Positions 1-8,512 are shown, counted from the stretch's first letter. The stretch is 15,331 nucleotides of DNA from Bacteroides_E sp964522975 (GCA_964522975.1 CAZFXK010000061.1:1-15331), one strand, 5' to 3'. A program made the numbers and translations. The notes: generated by a model not told the origin, from the letters alone.

Positions 1-31
1 TTTTTTACACAAAACGAATTAAAATATTACT

Positions 32-2413
32 ATGTATAGAAATATTATTTTTTTGATATTTGCTTTTTTAGTAAGCACCAATATCAAAGCAGAGAGTCCT
101 AGTCCTAAACAAAAAACAGATGCAAACATTGTTGGGCATGTTGAAGATGCAAGGACAGGAGAACATATGCCATTTATCTCTATTTTGTTGAAGGGAACTA
201 CTATTGGAACAACAACTGATGCAACCGGTCACTATTTTCTGAAAGATTTACCAATTGGGGAATTCATCTTGGAAGCACGTTTCTTAGGCTATAAAAGCCA
301 AGAGAAAAAAATAGTGATTGAGAAGGGCAAGACATCTGAGGTGAATTTTGAATTAATAGAAGATAATTTTGCATTAAATGAGGTGGTTGTATCAGCTAAT
401 CGAAATGAAACTACACGAAGAACAGCCCCTACATTGGTTAACATATTAAATGCAGAAACTTTTGCCAGAACCCATTCTGTATCATTGTCAGAGGGATTAA
501 ATTTTCAACCCGGATTACGTGTTGAGGATAATTGTCAGAACTGTGGACTTACGCAGGTTCGTATGAATGGATTAGATGGTGCGTATTCTCAGATTTTATT
601 AGATTCTCGTCCTGTTTTTAGTGCTTTGGCCGGAGTATATGGCTTAGAGCAAATACCCGCCAATATGGTGGAACGGGTAGAGATTGTTCGTGGAGGTGGG
701 TCTGCTCTCTTTGGGGCATCTGCCATTGCCGGCACCATTAACATCATAACGAAAGAGCCTATTCGTAATTCGGGTGAGATATCGCATAGTATCATGTCTG
801 TTGGAGAGAAAAGCTCCTTCGATAATGTTACGGCTATGAATGCCTCAATTATTTCTGATAATCAAAAAATGGGTTTAATGTTATTTGGGCAGAAGCGCCA
901 TCGTTCTGCTTTTGATAAAGATGGGGATGGTTTTTCTGAATTACCGGTATTAGACGGAAGAACATTAGGTTTCAGAAGTTATATAAAAACAGGATTGTAT
1001 TCTAAGTTTACTTTTGAATATCATAATATCAATGAGTTTAGGCGAGGAGGTGATTTGTTGAACAAAGAGCCTTTTGAGGCTTATGTAGCAGAGCAAGCAC
1101 AGTCGAATGTTGATTTGGGGAGTCTGAAATTTGATTGGACATCGCCCGATTTGAAACACTCCTTGTCCTCTTATCTATCAGCTCAGTTGATGAAACGTGA
1201 CAGTTATTATGGTGGAGGTGATCCGGTTGATTCTATTACCTCAGAAAGTACCCCGGAAGAAATTGAGAATTATAATGTCCGAATGAGTTCTTTTGGTAGA
1301 ACCGTAGATAAAACCTATGTATTAGGAACGCAGTACATCTATAAAATGGATCGATTATGGTTTATGCCGGCGGATCTTACAGCTGGAGTTGAATATGTTG
1401 AAGATCGTTTAACCGATAAAGGAGGTTATAGAGAGGAGGATATTGTGCAGAAGACCCGCACAAAAAGCTTGTATTTACAAAACGAATGGAAAAATGATCG
1501 ATTGGGTCTTTTGATTGGAGGTCGTTTAGATAAGCATAATTTAATTAAAAATGCGATTATTAGTCCCCGTGCAAATATTCGTTATAATCCATCTAAGGAT
1601 ATTAATTTGCGTTTTAGTTATGGACAAGGATTCAGAGCTCCTCAGCTGTTTGATGAGGATTTACACGTGGATATTGCCGGAGGAGAACAGATTATTGCTG
1701 CCCGTGATCCAAATTTGGAGGAAGAAAAATCCCATAGCTTCAGTGCTTCTATGGATTGGTATAAAAGAGTAGGGGCAGTAGAGTTGAATTTTATGATTGA
1801 GGGTTTTTATACTCGTTTATTGCATCCTTTTGCTTCGGTGTCGAAGGAACAACCTGATGGAACGATTATTAAGACTACCATTAATGAATCCGGTGCTAAA
1901 GTGTATGGAACTAATATTGAAGCTCGTTTGGCCTATAGTGATTTGTTGGATTTACAAATGGGAGTTACTCTGCAAAAAAGTCGTTATGACAAGGAACGTA
2001 AATGGTCTGATGATGAAAATGATGATGTTGAGGCTACAAAGAAGATGATGCGTAATCCAGATGTATATGGTTATTTTGTTGCCAACATAACCCCTGTAAG
2101 TCGGTTTTCTTTGAATCTATCCGGCAATTATACGGGACATATGTTAATTCCTCATGAAGCGAATGTAACGTTGGATGGTGTTGAAATTCCTAATTCAACT
2201 GAAAAAGTACGAACGTTTTTTTCTATGAATTTTAAAGCTTCTTATGCAATTCCCCTTTATAAGGGATCTACTATGGAGTTAAGTGCGGGTGTGCAAAATA
2301 TTTTCAATGCTTATCAAAAAGATTTTGATAAAGGACCTGGAAGGGCTTCAAGTTATGTATATGGTCCTTCTCTTCCTCGTAGTTACTTTGCAAGTGCAAA
2401 GATTAGTTTCTAA
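32..2413 (+). CDS. TonB-dependent outer-membrane receptor with carboxypeptidase-D-like N-terminal domain
   Basis: This 793-residue protein is an outer-membrane active transporter driven by TonB-ExbBD. A signal peptide covers about residues 1-20 (hydrophobic run, then NIKA). A CarboxypepD_reg-like domain follows at about 33-112 (start VGHVEDARTGEHMPF). A TonB-box-like LNEVVVSANR lies at 115-124, a plug domain at about 125-245 with RVEIVRGGGSALFG and AGTINIITK, then a long beta-barrel. The last residue is Phe, as expected for BAM-dependent insertion. The plug holds a CxxC (Cys168, Cys171). The protein resembles the colicin I/siderophore/cobalamin receptor branch (CirA-like). No SusD partner follows, so a glycan SusC role is unlikely. 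The substrate cannot be told from sequence; iron chelate, haem, cobalamin or metal are possible. Only 31 bases lie upstream in the window, too few to judge its promoter. Confidence 0.93.
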   Translation: MYRNIIFLIFAFLVSTNIKAESPSPKQKTDANIVGHVEDARTGEHMPFISILLKGTTIGTTTDATGHYFLKDLPIGEFILEARFLGYKSQEKKIVIEKGKTSEVNFELIEDNFALNEVVVSANRNETTRRTAPTLVNILNAETFARTHSVSLSEGLNFQPGLRVEDNCQNCGLTQVRMNGLDGAYSQILLDSRPVFSALAGVYGLEQIPANMVERVEIVRGGGSALFGASAIAGTINIITKEPIRNSGEISHSIMSVGEKSSFDNVTAMNASIISDNQKMGLMLFGQKRHRSAFDKDGDGFSELPVLDGRTLGFRSYIKTGLYSKFTFEYHNINEFRRGGDLLNKEPFEAYVAEQAQSNVDLGSLKFDWTSPDLKHSLSSYLSAQLMKRDSYYGGGDPVDSITSESTPEEIENYNVRMSSFGRTVDKTYVLGTQYIYKMDRLWFMPADLTAGVEYVEDRLTDKGGYREEDIVQKTRTKSLYLQNEWKNDRLGLLIGGRLDKHNLIKNAIISPRANIRYNPSKDINLRFSYGQGFRAPQLFDEDLHVDIAGGEQIIAARDPNLEEEKSHSFSASMDWYKRVGAVELNFMIEGFYTRLLHPFASVSKEQPDGTIIKTTINESGAKVYGTNIEARLAYSDLLDLQMGVTLQKSRYDKERKWSDDENDDVEATKKMMRNPDVYGYFVANITPVSRFSLNLSGNYTGHMLIPHEANVTLDGVEIPNSTEKVRTFFSMNFKASYAIPLYKGSTMELSAGVQNIFNAYQKDFDKGPGRASSYVYGPSLPRSYFASAKISF

Positions 2414-2415
2414 AC

Positions 2416-2445
2416 AAAAAAGACCGCTAAATGCGGTCTTTTTTT
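2416..2445. terminator. Bidirectional intrinsic terminator between convergent genes
   Basis: A 12-bp perfect stem (2416-2427 with 2433-2444, core GACCGC/GCGGTC) closes a 5-nt loop. It has an A-run on the left and a T-run on the right, so it reads as a Rho-independent terminator on both strands. It starts 2 bp after the receptor stop codon and lies 26 bp past the end of guaB, so it can serve both convergent genes. Confidence 0.9.
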
Positions 2446-2470
2446 ATATCATATTTAAATAAGTATTTCA

Positions 2471-3943
2471 TTAGTATGAACGGCTATAATTAGGCGCTTC
2501 ACTCGTAATGGTAACATCGTGTGGATGATTTTCCTGAACCCCGGCATTAGTTATGCGAGTAAATTTAGCATTATGAAGAGCTTCAATATTTGCTGATCCA
2601 CAATATCCCATGCCGGCTCTTAATCCCCCAACTAACTGATAGATTACTTCATATAAAGAACCTTTATAAGGAACACGTGCCGCAATGCCTTCTGGAACTA
2701 GTTTCTTGATATCTTCTTCTCCTCCTTGGAAGTAGCGGTCTTTAGATCCACTTTCCATGGCCTCTAATGATCCCATTCCTCGATACGATTTGAATTTACG
2801 TCCACTGAAAATGATGGTTTCTCCGGGACTTTCTTCCGTGCCGGCTACCAATGATCCAATCATTACACACGAACCTCCGGCTGCAAGAGCTTTTACTACA
2901 TCACCGGAATATCTTAACCCTCCATCTGCAATCAAAGGTACTCCTGTATCTTTGATGGCCTCAGCTGTTTCATAAATGGCAGTTAATTGAGGTACGCCTA
3001 CACCGGCAACTACGCGAGTAGTACAAATGGAACCCGGCCCAATACCTACTTTTACAGCATCTGCTCCGGCATCTACTAAAGCTTTAGCTGCTTCACCCGT
3101 AGCAATGTTTCCAACTACAATGTCAACATCAAATCTTCTTTTTGATTCTTTCAGTAATTCTATGACTCCCTTTGAATGACCGTGTGCTGTATCAATGACT
3201 AATGCATCAACACCTGCTTTTACCAAAGCTTGCATCCTGTCAAAAGTATCAGGGGTAAGACCTACTCCGGCAGCTACACGCAATCGACCTTTGGCGTCCT
3301 TGCAAGCCATAGGCTTATCTTTAGCCTTTGTTATATCCTTATATGTAATTAATCCTATTAGCTTTCCTTCCTCATCTACAACAGGTAATTTTTCTATTTT
3401 ATGTTCTTGAAGAATTTTAGCTGCTGCATCTAAGCTTGTGGATTGATTTGTAGTGATTAAGTTTTCTTTAGTCATAACCTCATCAATAGAGCGATTCATG
3501 TTTTCTTCAAAACGTAGATCTCTATTGGTTACTATTCCCACTAAATAATTGTCGTCGTTTACCACCGGAATTCCACCAATTTTATATTCAGCCATTAAGT
3601 CAAGGGCTTTTCCTACTAATGATCCCTGTTTGATGCTGATCGGATCGTAAATCATTCCGCTTTGAGCACGTTTAACTATCGCAACCTGTTCGGCTTGTGC
3701 CTCAATGGACATATTTTTGTGAATAACACCAATTCCACCTTCTCGAGCTATAGCAATAGCCATTTGAGACTCTGTTACCGTATCCATAGCAGCAGTTACA
3801 AAGGGGATATTAAGTTGGATGTTCTTGGAAAATTTAGTGGTAAGCTTCACTTCACGAGGTAGTACTTCTGAGTAGGCTGGAATTAACAGGACGTCGTCGT
3901 ATGTTAATCCGTCCATTACAACTTTATTAGCAACAAATGACAT
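2471..3943 (-). CDS. guaB: Inosine-5'-monophosphate dehydrogenase
   Basis: The enzyme oxidises IMP to XMP with NAD+, the committed step of GMP synthesis in the cytosol. The 490-residue length is typical of bacterial IMPDH. The N-terminal barrel begins with LTYDDVLLIPAYSEVLP. A tandem CBS (Bateman) regulatory insert spans about 95-205. The barrel then resumes with the active-site loop GPGSICTTR, where Cys307 is the nucleophile. The mobile-flap Arg-Tyr pair is Arg403-Tyr404 (DRYFQ), followed by EGIAARVPYKG. All key residues are present, so the protein should be active. The Met start sits 30 nt downstream of a Bacteroidetes -7 box, with no strong Shine-Dalgarno. A hairpin separates it from the upstream gene recQ, so it is probably transcribed on its own. 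Confidence 0.98.
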   Translation of the reverse strand: MSFVANKVVMDGLTYDDVLLIPAYSEVLPREVKLTTKFSKNIQLNIPFVTAAMDTVTESQMAIAIAREGGIGVIHKNMSIEAQAEQVAIVKRAQSGMIYDPISIKQGSLVGKALDLMAEYKIGGIPVVNDDNYLVGIVTNRDLRFEENMNRSIDEVMTKENLITTNQSTSLDAAAKILQEHKIEKLPVVDEEGKLIGLITYKDITKAKDKPMACKDAKGRLRVAAGVGLTPDTFDRMQALVKAGVDALVIDTAHGHSKGVIELLKESKRRFDVDIVVGNIATGEAAKALVDAGADAVKVGIGPGSICTTRVVAGVGVPQLTAIYETAEAIKDTGVPLIADGGLRYSGDVVKALAAGGSCVMIGSLVAGTEESPGETIIFSGRKFKSYRGMGSLEAMESGSKDRYFQGGEEDIKKLVPEGIAARVPYKGSLYEVIYQLVGGLRAGMGYCGSANIEALHNAKFTRITNAGVQENHPHDVTITSEAPNYSRSY

Positions 3944-3972
3944 AGGAGTATGTTTTTAAGAATTTATTGCGT

Positions 3973-3981
3973 GCAAATATA
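3973..3981 (-). promoter_or_regulatory. Probable guaB promoter, -7 box
   Basis: On the minus strand the sequence TATATTTGC matches the Bacteroidetes -7 consensus TAnnTTTG, and it ends 29 nt before the guaB start codon. No TTTG is seen at the expected 19-21 nt upstream, so the -33 element is weak or absent. Confidence 0.6.
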
Positions 3982-4039
3982 CACATTTTTATTCTTTTAT
4001 AATCTATAAATATGGCTTTAATTTTTTTTCTCTAAAAAA

Positions 4040-4083
4040 TAAGGTGCAGTTTCTTAAATCTAAAATTAAGAAACTGCACCTTA
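4040..4083 (-). terminator. Probable recQ terminator (18-bp perfect hairpin)
   Basis: The arms at 4040-4057 and 4066-4083 are perfectly complementary over 18 bp, with an 8-nt loop. On the minus strand the stem is followed by ATTTTTTAG. It begins 34 nt after the recQ stop and lies upstream of the guaB promoter, so it most likely ends the recQ transcript. The stem is longer than most intrinsic terminators. Confidence 0.75.
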
Positions 4084-4117
4084 CTCCTTTACTATGAGTT
4101 GATAACCAGAAACAGTA

Positions 4118-6298
4118 TCAGTTTGCTAGTTCTGAAATGAATTTTATTCGGACTAACCGAACTTCTTCATCCGTATAATCTTCTCCTAATTCCTCTAATG
4201 CTTCATCTATGTCGTCTGTAGTTGATTCTTTGAAGTAGTCGTAAATATCCCACATATGATCTTCATCCATTATTTCACTTAAAAAATAAGTGATGTCTAA
4301 CTTCGTGCCGGAATATACAATAGCTTCTACCTCTTCCAGTAGTTCTTCGAAGTCCATCCCTTTGGAGAGAGCAATATCATCTAAAGCGACTTTTCGGTCA
4401 ATGGATTGAATGATGGCCACTTTCATTTTAGACTTGTTGGCTACTGTGCGTACACGTAAATCTTCAGGGCGATCAATCTCATTTTCCTGGCAATGTTTTC
4501 TAATTAAATCACAGAAAGCTTTACCATAGCGGTTTGCTTTTCCTGCTCCTACTCCCGGAATGTTTTGAAGTTCTTCCATTGTAACAGGATAGATTGTAGC
4601 CATTGCTTCTAGTGAAGGGTCTTGAAAAATAACATAAGGAGGGACATCATGTTTTTTCGCTTCTTTTTTACGTAAGTCTTTTAGCATGGAGAATAGGGCC
4701 GGGTCAACAGCACCCGCTCCACTACTTCTTAATAATACCTCTTCATCCTCTTCTTCAAAATCATTGTCCTCAGTTATTTTAAATGAAGTTGGAGATTTAA
4801 GGAATTTCTTACCGGCACTGGTAGCTTTCAAAGTACCATAGTTTTCTACATCTTTACTTAGATATCCTGCTATTAAAGCTTGTCTAATAACAGAGTTCCA
4901 TATACGTTCTTCCTCATCAGACCCTATACCGAAAACTTCTAAGTCTTCGTGTCTATGAGCACGTATTTCTTCAGTTTCAATACCTTGAAGTATGTCTATA
5001 ATGTATTCTGATTTGAAATTTTCTTTTACTTCAAGTACCGTTTCAATAACGGAGCATAATAAATCTTTGGCTTCCACTTGCTTTTTAGGATTTAAACAAT
5101 TGTCACAAGAGCCGCAATTCTCTTGCAGATATGTTTCACCGAAATAATGCAATAAACTTTTTCTGCGACAAACAGAAGTCTCGGCATAAGCAGCAGTCTC
5201 TTTCAAGAGTTGTCTTCCAATCTCTTGTTCAGCTATAGGCTTACCCTCCATAAACTTCTCAAGCTTTTCCAGATCTTTAATGGAATAGAAGGTTAAGCAT
5301 TTGCCTTCTCCTCCGTCACGCCCGGCACGTCCTGTTTCTTGATAATACCCTTCAAGACTTTTTGGTATATCATAATGAATGACAAAACGAACGTCAGGCT
5401 TGTCTATTCCCATTCCGAAAGCTATTGTTGCCACAATAACATCAACACGTTCCATTAAAAAATCATCCTGATTTTTAGAACGAGTAGCTGAATCCATACC
5501 TGCATGGTAGGCTCTAGCATTGATGTTATTTGCTTGTAATATTTCAGCTAATTCTTCTACTTTTTTGCGACTCAAACAATAAATAATACCTGATTTCCCA
5601 GAGTTGTTTAATATGAATTTAATAATATCTTTATCTACCTCGCTTGTTTTAGTACGAACTTCATAATATAAGTTTGGACGGTTAAAGGAGGATTTATAGA
5701 CTTTAGCGTCTAAAATGTTTAAGTTTTTTTGAATATCATGTTGTACTTTTAGAGTTGCCGTAGCTGTAAGAGCTATGATAGGAGCTCTTCCTATTTCTTT
5801 TATTATAGGCCGGATGTTACGATATTCAGGTCTAAAATCGTGTCCCCATTCAGAGATACAGTGCGCTTCATCAATGGCATAAAATGAGATTGTTATTGAT
5901 TTCAGAAACTCTATATTCTCTTCTTTTGTGAGTGACTCGGGAGCTACATAAAGCAACTTTGTTTTCTTGGTTAGGAGATCCGACTTTACCTTTTCTAATT
6001 CACCTTTAGTTAATGAAGAGTTCATATAGTGTGCCACACCATTATCTTCACTGAACCCCCTCATTGAATCCACCTGATTCTTCATTAGAGCAATAAGTGG
6101 TGAAACAACAATAGCAGTACCTTCCATTAGTAATGCTGGAAGTTGATAACATAAGGATTTACCACCCCCTGTAGGCATTAACACAAAAGTATCATTGCCA
6201 TTTAATAAGTTTTTGATTATAGCTTCTTGATCTCCTTTGAAGCTGCTAAATCCAAAATATTTTTTTAGTTGATCTGCTAAATTTATTTTTTTTGCCAT
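4118..6298 (-). CDS. recQ: ATP-dependent DNA helicase RecQ
   Basis: This is a 3'-5' superfamily 2 helicase acting in recombinational repair and fork restart. Its 726 residues hold the full RecQ layout. Walker A is GGGKS at 44-48 and the Walker B DEAH box is at 133-136, followed by the aromatic-rich loop SEWGHDFRPEY. Motif VI is GRAGRDG at 323-329. The RQC zinc site has Cys377, Cys395, Cys398 and Cys401, followed by a winged-helix region. An HRDC domain lies at about 555-605 (LQNIPGVGAGKANRYG). An acidic linker (about 509-520) precedes HRDC. A further extension of about 115 residues at the C-terminus looks like the HTH_40-type domain seen in Bacteroidetes RecQ and makes it longer than the roughly 610-residue E. 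coli protein. The ATG at 6298 fits the usual N-terminus. A -7 box lies 73 nt upstream. Confidence 0.96.
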   Translation of the reverse strand: MAKKINLADQLKKYFGFSSFKGDQEAIIKNLLNGNDTFVLMPTGGGKSLCYQLPALLMEGTAIVVSPLIALMKNQVDSMRGFSEDNGVAHYMNSSLTKGELEKVKSDLLTKKTKLLYVAPESLTKEENIEFLKSITISFYAIDEAHCISEWGHDFRPEYRNIRPIIKEIGRAPIIALTATATLKVQHDIQKNLNILDAKVYKSSFNRPNLYYEVRTKTSEVDKDIIKFILNNSGKSGIIYCLSRKKVEELAEILQANNINARAYHAGMDSATRSKNQDDFLMERVDVIVATIAFGMGIDKPDVRFVIHYDIPKSLEGYYQETGRAGRDGGEGKCLTFYSIKDLEKLEKFMEGKPIAEQEIGRQLLKETAAYAETSVCRRKSLLHYFGETYLQENCGSCDNCLNPKKQVEAKDLLCSVIETVLEVKENFKSEYIIDILQGIETEEIRAHRHEDLEVFGIGSDEEERIWNSVIRQALIAGYLSKDVENYGTLKATSAGKKFLKSPTSFKITEDNDFEEEDEEVLLRSSGAGAVDPALFSMLKDLRKKEAKKHDVPPYVIFQDPSLEAMATIYPVTMEELQNIPGVGAGKANRYGKAFCDLIRKHCQENEIDRPEDLRVRTVANKSKMKVAIIQSIDRKVALDDIALSKGMDFEELLEEVEAIVYSGTKLDITYFLSEIMDEDHMWDIYDYFKESTTDDIDEALEELGEDYTDEEVRLVRIKFISELAN

Positions 6299-6318
6299 TG
6301 TTTATATGAGTATTTTAA

Positions 6319-6365
6319 TTTGAGCCATAGAATAAGATATAATTAGGCCCATAAAATGGCTCAAG
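6319..6365 (-). promoter_or_regulatory. Inverted repeat in the recQ leader
   Basis: The arms at 6319-6328 (TTTGAGCCAT) and 6356-6365 pair over nine to ten positions across a loop of about 27 nt. The element sits between the candidate recQ -7 box and the recQ start codon, so it would be in the 5' untranslated RNA. It is not followed by a T-run, so it does not look like a terminator. Its role is unknown. Confidence 0.35.
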
Positions 6366-6370
6366 TCTTA

Positions 6371-6379
6371 ACAAAGTTA
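6371..6379 (-). promoter_or_regulatory. Probable recQ promoter, -7 box
   Basis: On the minus strand TAACTTTGT matches TAnnTTTG. A CTTG (three of four matches to TTTG) lies 19 nt upstream as a possible -33 element. It lies between the clpX stop and the recQ start, which implies that recQ has its own promoter. Confidence 0.55.
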
Positions 6380-6409
6380 TAAACAAGTTGCTAAAAACCA
6401 AGAATTATG

Positions 6410-6438
6410 GAACTTATTATTAGTGAAATAATAGGTTC
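6410..6438 (-). terminator. Weak hairpin downstream of clpX
   Basis: Twelve-base arms at 6410-6421 and 6427-6438 are complementary except at one position, with a 5-nt loop. The hairpin begins about 20 nt after the clpX stop. The T-rich stretch that follows on the minus strand is interrupted and distant, so termination, if any, may be partial. Confidence 0.35.
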
Positions 6439-6459
6439 TATGACAGATGTGAAAAAGAG

Positions 6460-7710
6460 TTACACTTTTAATGTTAAAGGGTTGGTCTTTTCCATCTGTT
6501 TCTTTGCATAATCTAATGTTACTTGATACTCTTTTTTATTTTTTGAAGGTAGCTTAAACATAATGTCCGTGATAATTGCTTCCATTATCGATCGAAGACC
6601 ACGGGCCCCCAATTTATATTCTATTGCTTTTTCAACCACAAAATTTAAAACCTCTTCGTCGAACTCTAACTTAATGTTGTCGATGGAAAACAGTTTTTTG
6701 TATTGTTTTGTTATTGAATTCTTGGGCTCCGTAAGTATGGCTCGTAGGGCTTTCTTATCTAAAGGCTCCAAGTAGGTTAAAACGGGTAAGCGTCCTATGA
6801 TCTCAGGAATCAATCCAAAAGATTTTAGGTCTTGTGGAGCTACATATTGAAGCATATTGTCTTTATCTAACTGTATGCTATCTTTCGCTGCAGCATACCC
6901 CACAACATTAGTGTTCATTCGGTTAGCGATTATTTTATCTATTCCGTCAAAGGCACCACCACATATAAATAATATGTTCTTAGTGTTAATGGCTACAAGT
7001 TCCTGTTCGGGATGCTTTCTTCCTCCCTTAGGCGGAACATTAACTATGGAACCTTCTAAGAGTTTAAGTAGCCCTTGTTGAACACCTTCTCCACTTACGT
7101 CACGAGTAATGGAAGGATTATCACCTTTGCGGGCTATTTTGTCAATTTCATCTACAAAAACTATTCCTCTCTCTGCCTCCTCAACGTTATAGTCGGCAAC
7201 CTGTAACAAACGGGTTAAAATACTTTCTATGTCTTCTCCTACATAACCTGCTTGTGTAAGTACTGTAGCGTCAACTATGGTAAAGGGGACTTTTAGCATT
7301 TTGGCTATGGTACGGGCTAAAAGTGTTTTTCCTGTTCCTGTGCTTCCCACCATTATGATGTTTGATTTCTCTATTTCTACATCGTCATCCCCTCCAATGG
7401 TTTCTTGGATTAAACGTTTATAGTGGTTGTATACAGAAACGGATAAGAAACGTTTAGCAGAATCTTGTCCAATAACATATTGGTCTAAAAAATCTTTAAT
7501 CTCTATTGGCTTTGGTAAGTCTTCTAAACTCAAAAAGTTCTCCTTTTTGGGTTTAATGGAATCCATTGCTTCTTTTGTTATGTTGTATGCCTGCTCAGCA
7601 CAGTTATCGCAAATATAACCATCAAGACCCGAAATGAGGAAACTTACCTCATTCTCAGGTCTTCCACAAAAGGAGCATTTATTTTTTAATCTTGCTTTCG
7701 ATGCGGTCAT
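6460..7710 (-). CDS. clpX: ATP-dependent Clp protease ATP-binding subunit ClpX
   Basis: ClpX is the AAA+ hexameric unfoldase that recognises substrates and feeds them into ClpP. The 416 residues show the full architecture. An N-terminal zinc-binding domain has Cys12, Cys15, Cys34 and Cys37. Walker A is GSTGTGKT at 122-129, pore-1 loop GYVG at 155-158, Walker B DEID at 187-190, and a pore-2 RKH at 231-233. A sensor-2 GARG is at 368-371. The position of the ClpP-docking IGF loop appears to read VGY (270-272). Its start codon overlaps the clpP stop in an ATGA arrangement, so the two genes are translationally coupled and made together. The ATG at 7710 gives the normal N-terminus just before the zinc finger. 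Confidence 0.98.
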   Translation of the reverse strand: MTASKARLKNKCSFCGRPENEVSFLISGLDGYICDNCAEQAYNITKEAMDSIKPKKENFLSLEDLPKPIEIKDFLDQYVIGQDSAKRFLSVSVYNHYKRLIQETIGGDDDVEIEKSNIIMVGSTGTGKTLLARTIAKMLKVPFTIVDATVLTQAGYVGEDIESILTRLLQVADYNVEEAERGIVFVDEIDKIARKGDNPSITRDVSGEGVQQGLLKLLEGSIVNVPPKGGRKHPEQELVAINTKNILFICGGAFDGIDKIIANRMNTNVVGYAAAKDSIQLDKDNMLQYVAPQDLKSFGLIPEIIGRLPVLTYLEPLDKKALRAILTEPKNSITKQYKKLFSIDNIKLEFDEEVLNFVVEKAIEYKLGARGLRSIMEAIITDIMFKLPSKNKKEYQVTLDYAKKQMEKTNPLTLKV

Positions 7711-8393
7711 TTTTTACCTTTCATCAATACATCATCAATCATTCCATACGCTTTTGCCTCATCTGATGTCATCCAAAAGTCTCTATCAGAGTCTTCCCAT
7801 ACTTTTTCAAAAGATTGTCCTGAATGATTGGATATAATGGCATAGAGTTCTTCTTTTATTTTTTGAATTTGACGAGCGGTAATTTCTATGTCAGAAGCTT
7901 GCCCTTGTACACCTCCTAAAGGTTGATGAATCATAATCCTTGAATGTTTAAGTGCAAATCTCTTTTTATCTGTTCCTGCTGTCAATAGGATGGAAGCCAT
8001 GGAAGCGGCCATACCTGTACAAATTGTAGATACATCACTGGAAATAAATTGCATTGTGTCATAGATGCCTAAGCCAGCATATACAGACCCTCCGGGAGAG
8101 TTTATGTAAATAGATATATCTTTTTCACTGTCAACAGAGTCTAAATACAATAGTTGAGCTTGTAGTGTATTAGCTGTATAATCATTAATAGGTGTTCCTA
8201 AAAAGATTATGCGATCCATCATGAGACGCGAGAATACATCTAATTGGGTAACGTTCAACTGTCTTTCTTCTAAAATATAGGGGTTCATATATCCCCCATT
8301 TTGTGATTTAATAACATCATCGAGGACTAAACCATTCATCCCTAAATGTTGTGTTGCATATTTTCTAAAGTCATCCATCATAATCATTTTCAT
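7707..8393 (-). CDS. clpP: ATP-dependent Clp protease proteolytic subunit ClpP
   Basis: ClpP forms the 14-mer serine protease chamber partnered with ClpX. Numbered from the ATG at 8393 (228 residues), the catalytic triad is Ser131 (GMAASMAS), His156 (MIHQPLGG) and Asp205 (DSDRDFW). The spacing between the three equals that of E. coli Ser97, His122 and Asp171. The signature NSPGGSVYAGLGIYDTM is intact. The start is uncertain. The frame is open up to a TTG at 8417, but that would add eight residues close to the upstream terminator. ATGs at 8393, 8387, 8381 and 8378 are all possible; relatives as I recall them begin near MDDF (8378). No clear Shine-Dalgarno decides it. The N-terminus before the mature core is longer than E. 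coli's, as in other Bacteroidales. The gene overlaps clpX by 4 bp. Confidence 0.96.
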   Translation of the reverse strand: MKMIMMDDFRKYATQHLGMNGLVLDDVIKSQNGGYMNPYILEERQLNVTQLDVFSRLMMDRIIFLGTPINDYTANTLQAQLLYLDSVDSEKDISIYINSPGGSVYAGLGIYDTMQFISSDVSTICTGMAASMASILLTAGTDKKRFALKHSRIMIHQPLGGVQGQASDIEITARQIQKIKEELYAIISNHSGQSFEKVWEDSDRDFWMTSDEAKAYGMIDDVLMKGKK

Positions 8394-8447
8394 TATAAAT
8401 TTATGTGTTATACACAAAGAAACAAAAAAGAACTATCAGATAAAAAA

Positions 8448-8475
8448 CAAAGGCTTTTATTTTTATAAAAGCCTT
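8448..8475 (-). terminator. Probable tig terminator
   Basis: An 11-bp perfect stem (8450-8460 with 8465-8475) encloses a 4-nt loop. On the minus strand it is followed by TTGTTTTTTA, the expected U-rich tail. It begins 38 nt after the tig stop and about 60 nt before clpP. No convincing promoter lies between it and clpP, so partial readthrough from tig into clpP-clpX is possible. Confidence 0.75.
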
Positions 8476-8512
8476 GATTCATTTTTTTAATAAAGCGAGG
8501 TTTTTATCCGTT

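Noticed and set aside
32..2413. SusC glycan-uptake role for the receptor
   Set aside because: No susD-like gene follows, the gene ends in a terminator, the protein is shorter than typical SusC, and the plug resembles siderophore/cobalamin-type receptors.
8394..8417. TTG start for clpP adding eight residues
   Set aside because: Several in-frame ATGs occur just downstream and match the usual N-terminus better; the extra segment overlaps a dyad and lies close behind the tig terminator.
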